A DNA stretch of 64,000 nucleotides from Thalassospira sp. TSL5-1 (GTDB lineage Bacteria > Pseudomonadota > Alphaproteobacteria > Rhodospirillales > Thalassospiraceae). A program made the translations under genes and the position numbers. Location of the stretch: the NCBI RefSeq assembly GCF_001907695.1, contig NZ_KV880641.1, positions 124,001-188,000 of the forward strand. The letters run 5' to 3'. This document shows positions 59,257 through 64,000 of the stretch, one piece after another. The notes below the pieces were generated by a model that searched no databases, was not told the origin of the DNA, and was given only the letters and a program-made list of their open reading frames with translations. The stretch's first letter is position 1. Each line of letters opens with the position of its first letter.

Positions 59257-59742
59257 CTATATGCCGGTTTCAAATGCGCCCGTAATCAACATGTGGGACA
59301 CCAGTTCATCATCCTGATTATGCGCTTGCACCCGCATTGTAATAAATCCCAGATGCGGCTTGGATTTTGAGCGCCGGATCTCCGAAATTTCCATATCCAT
59401 ATAAAGCATGTCGTCGGCATAGACCGGCTGGACCCAAACCAGCTTTTCAACGCCGCCCCCGGCGAGACCCTTGATCGATGTCCGTTCATAAAACGGGCCC
59501 ACCAGGATATTCATCACAGCAGCCGTGTGCCACCCACTGGCAGCCATCCTTTTAAAGACGGCATGTTCAGCGGCAGCCTCGTCGGACAAATGAAACGGCT
59601 GGGGATCAAATCTGCGCGCAAACGCAATGACCTCTTCACGAGCCATTAAGTGCTTTCCCAAAACAAACTTATCCCCAACCCTCAAACTGCCAAAGGTCAG
59701 GTCCGGATATTTGGTCATGTCCGGCGTGGAATTGGTAATCAT
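59257..59742 (-). CDS. MaoC-family acyl-CoA hydratase
   Basis: This 161-residue hot-dog-fold protein belongs to the MaoC dehydratase family. The catalytic Asp-His pair is Asp46 and His51 (FDPQPFHLSDEAA), with the spacing of (R)-specific enoyl-CoA hydratases such as PhaJ. It would hydrate an enoyl-CoA. The ATG at 59742 is preceded by a strong GGGAGG. It is downstream of the SDR gene on the same strand with 110 bases between, and it is part of an acyl-CoA cluster with the divergent thiolase and dehydrogenase genes. Confidence 0.92.
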   Translation of the reverse strand: MITNSTPDMTKYPDLTFGSLRVGDKFVLGKHLMAREEVIAFARRFDPQPFHLSDEAAAEHAVFKRMAASGWHTAAVMNILVGPFYERTSIKGLAGGGVEKLVWVQPVYADDMLYMDMEISEIRRSKSKPHLGFITMRVQAHNQDDELVSHMLITGAFETGI

Positions 59743-59852
59743 GATTCCTCCCGTTTATGAAAGCAGGCAAATGAACCCGTTGCCCATGAACAACAAACGA
59801 AGGACAACACAAACGCCTTGAACCTTGCCCAGCAGCCGTGAGCCGCAAGTTT

Positions 59853-60638
59853 CTAGGCCGCCGAAATTCCGCCATTAAGCGACACCACCTGACCCGTCAA
59901 TCGCGCTGCAGCAGGGGAAGCGAGATAGGCCACAAGCTCGGCAATCTCCGTCGCATCAGGCAAACCAAGTGCCGCCTTTTCAGTAGCCTTTGCAAAAACC
60001 CTGGCGGCAAAAGGCGAGGCCATAATTTTCTGTTCTGATCCTGTCCCCCGAACCAGCGAAGGCGTTACAACATTAATGCGGATTCCGTCTCGCTTGGCTT
60101 CCATCGCAAGGGTACGTGAAAACATTGCAATCGCAGCCATAGCAGCACCGATGACGGCCTCACCCGGCGTTGCCACCTTGGCCGCGTCAGAGGCAATATT
60201 GACAATTACCCCACCTCCCCGCGCCTTCATACCGGCCAGCACGGCCTTTGCCAGATACATCGGAGGAAGTGCTATCCCGGTCAATCCGCGCTCGATATCA
60301 CGCATCTCCAGATTGCTCACAACACCCAGCATCGTCTCCGCCGTCGTTGCCGAAACAGCAATGTCAACCGCACCAAATGCCTCCTGCGCTGCGGAAACAC
60401 CCGCCATAACCGACGTCGCATCCGTGGCATCACAAGAAAAGAACCGGATATCAGCCGGACCGCGCAAGGTCTCTATCGCCGCCGCTCCACGTTCAGGGTT
60501 TCTGGCAGCCAGCATGATCTTGCGGACACCTTTATCCTGAAGAACGCGCGCAACGGCTAGGCCAATCCCGGACGTACCGCCAAGCACAAAAACAGATGCC
60601 TCATCGAAAGATATGAGGCCGGGGCTAGGTTCGGTCAT
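59853..60638 (-). CDS. Short-chain dehydrogenase/reductase-like protein lacking the catalytic Tyr and Lys
   Basis: This 261-residue protein has a Rossmann cofactor motif GGTSGIG (20-26) and the classical SDR layout. Ser150 in NIASDAA is the usual catalytic serine position. Thirteen residues later the expected Tyr is Ile163, and four further on the expected Lys is Met167 (AVIGAAMAAI where Y-x-x-x-K is usual). The NNAG motif is also changed (AVSATTAE). So it probably binds NAD(P) but may not use the normal catalytic triad. It starts after GGAGAG and is first in a two-gene unit with the MaoC hydratase. Confidence 0.88.
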   Translation of the reverse strand: MTEPSPGLISFDEASVFVLGGTSGIGLAVARVLQDKGVRKIMLAARNPERGAAAIETLRGPADIRFFSCDATDATSVMAGVSAAQEAFGAVDIAVSATTAETMLGVVSNLEMRDIERGLTGIALPPMYLAKAVLAGMKARGGGVIVNIASDAAKVATPGEAVIGAAMAAIAMFSRTLAMEAKRDGIRINVVTPSLVRGTGSEQKIMASPFAARVFAKATEKAALGLPDATEIAELVAYLASPAAARLTGQVVSLNGGISAA

Positions 60639-60786
60639 TTTTTCTCTCCGAATTTAAAATTCCGACATCTCGGTTGACTGAGGTTTACCATCCCAAAATA
60701 TTTCACACAACACATATTGTCTAATTCGATAAGTGTTGTATATATAGTCTAACGTCCACACTGAATGGACGGCCTGGGAGGTAAAA
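60639..60786. promoter_or_regulatory. Divergent control region of the acyl-CoA cluster
   Basis: This A/T-rich region lies between the SDR gene and the plus-strand operon. It holds an inverted repeat ACAACAC (60707-60713) / GTGTTGT (60733-60739) and a direct repeat TAT-T/A-GTCTAA (60716-60725 and 60743-60752) spaced by 27 bases. These fit operators of a regulator, perhaps encoded beyond the right edge. Confidence 0.55.
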
Positions 60787-60963
60787 ATGTCATCTACAAA
60801 GTCTGAGCGATCCGGCTACGTAACCGACAGAATGTCGGATATCGCACGATCCGGTCGCCATACCGGCCTACGGGCCGTGCCGTCCAGCGTGATCGATCAC
60901 ATGGCAAAGTCACACCATGCTTCTGGCCGTCGCCGCCGGAAACGCCCCAAAACCTGCACATGA
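60787..60963 (+). CDS. Small open frame with a strong ribosome site, possibly a decayed gene
   Basis: This 58-codon open frame starts at an ATG five bases after GGGAGG, the best ribosome site in the area. The product is basic (C-terminal GRRRRKRPKT) and not recognised. Near base 60918 a second frame opens (MLLAVAAGNAPK...) and runs to 61048. The two could be one gene broken by a frameshift of about 88 residues in total, or the short frame could be a leader peptide for the thiolase operon. The 168 bases to the thiolase start hold nothing else. Function unknown; confidence is low. Confidence 0.4.
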   Translation: MSSTKSERSGYVTDRMSDIARSGRHTGLRAVPSSVIDHMAKSHHASGRRRRKRPKTCT

Positions 60964-61131
60964 AAAATCGTGGCGGCTGTGCGGAGGTTTGCTGCATGGC
61001 GCAATTGAAATCCGCACGGCCTTCCTGCTGCGCCCCAGAACACTTTAAAGACAGCCACCCGTGCAATGCGCATCCCCGGACACCCCACAGACGGCCTGGC
61101 ACTCTGCGCCAAACAGCCTGAGGACACAAAA

Positions 61132-62307
61132 ATGGTTATCATGACGAACACACCAGCCATTGCTGCCGCAACTGAGATAAAACCTGGCCGCTATCCGGAT
61201 TTAAGCAATGCGCAGCTTTACTTTCAGGTGATCGGCCAATTTCTTTCTGACTGGAACGTAAAACCGGGCGATATTGATGGCGTTCTGGCCGCGCCGCTTG
61301 ATATGGCGACACCGTCTCCGAAGATTTTCACACATGAAATGCTGGCAGAAGAGCTGGGATTGACCCCGCGCCTGGGATTAACGATGTCCGCCGGAGGGGC
61401 CACCTATGGATATATGGTGCAATATGCCGCACTGGCTGTCGCGGCAGGAAAGGCCGATGCCGTGCTATGTGTGGGGGCCGGAAAATTCCCCAAAATGAGC
61501 CCCGAAATGGCCGAAACCCTGATCAAGTCAGTTGCAGATCCGGAGTTTGAATTTCCTTATGGTCCAGTCATTCCCGGGCTCTATGCCCAATATGCGTCTC
61601 GCTATATGCACGAGTTCGGCGTCACGCCAGAAGATATGGCAGCCGTTTCGGTCTCAAGTCGCAAATGGGCCAAACTGAACCCTGCTGCACTGACCTATTC
61701 CAAACCCGAAATTACCATCGCCGATGTTCTGGCATCGCGCATGATCGCTTCGCCCTTTCATTATCTTGACTGTTCTATTCCATGTGAAGGTGGCGGTGCG
61801 GTTCTGGTGACAAGCGGAGAAATCGCGCGTCGGATATCACCCCAGCCCGCCTATATCATGGGAATGGGCGAATTTCATGGTCATGGTTATGTCAGCCGCA
61901 ACCCAAACCTCGCAGACTGCGGGGCTGCCCGCGCCGGGGCAGATGCCTTTCGCCAGGCCGGGGTGACACCGTCGGAAATCGACCATGCCCAAATCTATGA
62001 CGCATTTTCAATCAACCCGCTGATGTTCCTGGAGGACCTGGGTTTCGCAGCCCGAGGAAAGGCCGCCGGGCTATTTCACTCTGGTCGCACAGCACCTGGT
62101 GGCGATTTTGCCGTGAACACTTATGGCGGTCTCATCAGTTACGGACACGGTGGCGATGCGTCGGGAATGTCAATGATTGTCGAGGGTGCACTTCAGATTA
62201 TGGGACGTACTAACCGACGACAGGTTCACGCCGAACGCGCCCTGGTTCACAGCTATGGCGGCATGATGGCCGAGCATTCAACCCTGATTTTAGGGAGGAA
62301 CATCTGA
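61132..62307 (+). CDS. Thiolase-like protein (SCP-x / lipid-transfer type)
   Basis: This 391-residue protein has the thiolase fold in the sub-branch often called lipid-transfer proteins or non-decarboxylating SCPx-like thiolases. The usual nucleophile Cys is replaced in TMSAGGATYG (Ser86 near the expected position). The later NTYGGLISYGHGGD motif with its conserved His is present, but the second C-x-G Cys motif is absent. It normally works together with a DUF35 partner, encoded directly after it here with a one-base overlap (TGATG). It may catalyse C-C bond cleavage, for example a retro-aldol or thiolytic step. The ATG at 61132 follows GAGG at seven bases. Confidence 0.9.
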   Translation: MVIMTNTPAIAAATEIKPGRYPDLSNAQLYFQVIGQFLSDWNVKPGDIDGVLAAPLDMATPSPKIFTHEMLAEELGLTPRLGLTMSAGGATYGYMVQYAALAVAAGKADAVLCVGAGKFPKMSPEMAETLIKSVADPEFEFPYGPVIPGLYAQYASRYMHEFGVTPEDMAAVSVSSRKWAKLNPAALTYSKPEITIADVLASRMIASPFHYLDCSIPCEGGGAVLVTSGEIARRISPQPAYIMGMGEFHGHGYVSRNPNLADCGAARAGADAFRQAGVTPSEIDHAQIYDAFSINPLMFLEDLGFAARGKAAGLFHSGRTAPGGDFAVNTYGGLISYGHGGDASGMSMIVEGALQIMGRTNRRQVHAERALVHSYGGMMAEHSTLILGRNI

Positions 62308-62720
62308 TGTCAAGACGCCCTGTGCCCCCAATGACCGACGCCACCCGGCCCTATTGGGAAGCCGCCCGTGAAAACAGGCTGTGCCTGCCAAAATGCGACG
62401 CATGTGGGGAACTATTCTTCCCCCCAAAAAACACTTGCCCAGCCTGTCATTCCAACAGGATCACCTGGACAAACGCCACGGGCGAAGGAGAAATCCTGTC
62501 CTTTTCAGCAATCCATATACCGCCTTTCGCAGGCTACACAGACGAATTTCCCTATGTGCTTGCCATCGTGCGCCTAACCGAAGGTCCGCAATTGATGACC
62601 AACATCGTCGATTGCGATGTCGATTCACTTCGGATTGGTGACCGCGTGCAGGTTTGTTTCGAGGAACGCGCGAATAAAACCCGTGTCCCTCAATTTCGCC
62701 CCGCCACCACCAAAGATTAA
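62307..62720 (+). CDS. DUF35 OB-fold / zinc-ribbon acyl-CoA-associated protein
   Basis: This 137-residue protein has a rubredoxin-like zinc ribbon (CDACG at about 30-34 and CPACH at about 44-48) and a C-terminal OB-fold. DUF35 proteins form complexes with thiolase-like partners and shape their active sites. It overlaps the preceding thiolase-like gene by one base, so the two are translationally coupled, and the acyl-CoA dehydrogenase follows after 23 bases. Confidence 0.93.
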   Translation: MSRRPVPPMTDATRPYWEAARENRLCLPKCDACGELFFPPKNTCPACHSNRITWTNATGEGEILSFSAIHIPPFAGYTDEFPYVLAIVRLTEGPQLMTNIVDCDVDSLRIGDRVQVCFEERANKTRVPQFRPATTKD

Positions 62721-62743
62721 AACAAAGAAAAAGGAACCCTTCG

Positions 62744-63940
62744 ATGAATATGCAAGCCACAATGACAGCCGATGGCATTCCTGCCCTACCTTTGGAACCG
62801 ACGGTAGAGGAACGTGCAATCCGCGAATCCGTTTCCGCAATCGCGACCAAATATGGCCCTGACTACTGGGCAGAAAAAGTCAAAGCCAAGGAACCAATGA
62901 GTGAGCTGTTGCACGAATTGGGTGAAGCCGGTTTCCTGGGCATCCATCTACCCGAGGAATATGGCGGGGGCGGCCTTGGCATTTTTGAATTATCAATGGT
63001 GATGGAAGAAACGGCACGCCAGGGCTGCCCGATTGCCGGGCTGGTCTTCTCGTCAGGCATTGGCGCTCCGATTATCGCGCGTCATGGCACAGAAGAACAG
63101 AAGAAGGACTGGATTCCCGATCTTGCGACCGGAAAACAGCTTTTTTCCTTTGCGATAACAGAACCGGACGCAGGCTCCAATACACACAACATCAAAACGA
63201 CGGCGGTGAAAAAAGGTGACAAATGGGTCATCAACGGACAGAAATACTGGACCACAGGTCTTAATCTCGCCGACAAGGTACTGATCGTTGCACGCACCGG
63301 GACAGATGAAAAAACCGGTCGCGGCCTGCTTTCTCTATTCCTGGCCGATACAGATTCTCCCGGCATCACCAAAACAGTTATTCCGTCCTTCATGCACATT
63401 CCTGAACAGTCGTATCAGGTCTTTTTCGACAATGTCGAAGTATCGGAGGACCGGTTGATTGGTGAATTACACAAGGGCCTTCATACGGTGTTTACCGGGC
63501 TGAACCCGGAACGCATCGTTGCCGCAACCAACATTATGGGTCTTGCACGCTATGCGCTCGACAAAGCGGCAAGCTATGCCTGCGACCGATCAGTCTGGGG
63601 CAAACCCATTGGCACCCATCAGGGGGTAGCTCATCCTCTGGCACGAGCCAAGGTTGAACTTGAACTTGCGGCACTCATGGCGCGAAAAGCCGCCCTCATG
63701 CACGACCACGGCCTGCATGCCGGCGACTGCTCAAACATGGCAAAATATGCCGCTGGCGAAGCCGCACTTCATTGCATGGATGCAGCAATCGGCACGCATG
63801 GCGGCAATGCCGTCGCCCTGGAATACCAGCTGATGCCTTACTGGCCGATGATCCGCATGACCAAAAACGGTCCTGTCTCACCTGAAATGATTCTCAACTA
63901 TATTGCGCAAAGCATGCTCGGCCTACCCCGCTCTTACTGA
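62744..63940 (+). CDS. Acyl-CoA dehydrogenase
   Basis: This 398-residue flavoprotein oxidises an acyl-CoA to an enoyl-CoA. Typical segments are FSFAITEPDAGSN (about 138-150), KYWTTGLNLADKVLIVART (about 167-185) and the central AATNIMGLARYALDKAASY region. A Glu in the GLNPERIV segment fits the catalytic base of isovaleryl-CoA dehydrogenase-type enzymes, while the MCAD-type C-terminal Glu is not seen (NGPVSPEM there). It starts after AAGGAA, is in the same operon as the thiolase and DUF35 genes, and its substrate is unknown. Confidence 0.94.
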   Translation: MNMQATMTADGIPALPLEPTVEERAIRESVSAIATKYGPDYWAEKVKAKEPMSELLHELGEAGFLGIHLPEEYGGGGLGIFELSMVMEETARQGCPIAGLVFSSGIGAPIIARHGTEEQKKDWIPDLATGKQLFSFAITEPDAGSNTHNIKTTAVKKGDKWVINGQKYWTTGLNLADKVLIVARTGTDEKTGRGLLSLFLADTDSPGITKTVIPSFMHIPEQSYQVFFDNVEVSEDRLIGELHKGLHTVFTGLNPERIVAATNIMGLARYALDKAASYACDRSVWGKPIGTHQGVAHPLARAKVELELAALMARKAALMHDHGLHAGDCSNMAKYAAGEAALHCMDAAIGTHGGNAVALEYQLMPYWPMIRMTKNGPVSPEMILNYIAQSMLGLPRSY

Positions 63941-63976
63941 TACCTGAAAAAGAAAAAAATCAAGGGAGGAAGAACC

Positions 63977-64000
63977 ATGGGAAGAGTCATATGGAGCCAT
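63977..64000 (+). CDS. Start of a further gene of the acyl-CoA operon (cut by the window edge)
   Basis: An ATG at 63977 with GGGAGGA seven bases upstream opens a frame reading MGRVIWSH to the window end. Only eight codons are seen, so no family can be named. Its position 36 bases after the acyl-CoA dehydrogenase suggests a further operon member. Confidence 0.6.

Overview
The window looks like chromosomal DNA of a marine or freshwater alphaproteobacterium of the Rhodospirillales, most like Thalassospira. This rests on family-level recognition and gene order, not on a database search. The blocks aroA-cmk-rpsA with sppA-ihfB-lapA-pyrF, mutM / enoyl-CoA hydratase / rpsT / dnaA / dnaN / recF / gyrB, and the FYDLN-acid (TIGR02300) gene next to aroA are typical of that class. 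By eye the GC content is in the mid-50s percent. No phage, insertion sequence or CRISPR array was seen.

Layout, left to right. 1-6.9 kb: rmuC (cut by the window edge), an Asp/Glu racemase homologue with both catalytic cysteines changed to serine, acetyl-CoA synthetase behind a long leader hairpin, and a SulP transporter with a tandem universal stress protein. 7-13.3 kb: an exported alpha/beta hydrolase, a membrane-linked AraC regulator, a lipoprotein, hslO and argF-argD. 13.4-24 kb: an ABC-2 permease, recX, arsC, lrgAB, SPFH-NfeD, a Cache-type chemoreceptor, truA, argG, a YgjP-type metalloprotein and a LysE exporter. 24-29.6 kb: a LysR regulator divergent from a tripartite tricarboxylate transporter (tctCBA) and an ArgE-like deacetylase.

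29.7-34.2 kb holds two bifunctional class A penicillin-binding protein genes on the same strand. One has every catalytic motif. The other is full length but has lost the transglycosylase Glu and the transpeptidase SxxK serine, SxN and KTG motifs; it is a convincing pseudo-PBP and the most unusual gene here. 34.6-44.1 kb is the replication/recombination block gyrB, recF, dnaN, dnaA, with rpsT, an enoyl-CoA hydratase and mutM. No cluster of DnaA boxes lies beside dnaA, but a perfect TTAA-N7-TTAA (CtrA-type) site does.

44.2-58.8 kb: a TSUP exporter, an MFS exporter, a PhyH-type dioxygenase with a divergent LacI regulator, pyrF, lapA, ihfB, sppA, a glyoxalase-like protein, a YafY regulator, rpsA, cmk, aroA and the FYDLN-acid gene. 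A tRNA-Ala(GGC) at 58.9 kb marks a change from core genes to an accessory acyl-CoA cluster that runs off the right edge: a MaoC hydratase and an SDR lacking its catalytic Tyr and Lys on one strand, and a thiolase-like protein, a DUF35 protein and an acyl-CoA dehydrogenase on the other. The cluster probably degrades a carboxylic acid by beta-oxidation-like chemistry; its substrate cannot be read from the sequence.
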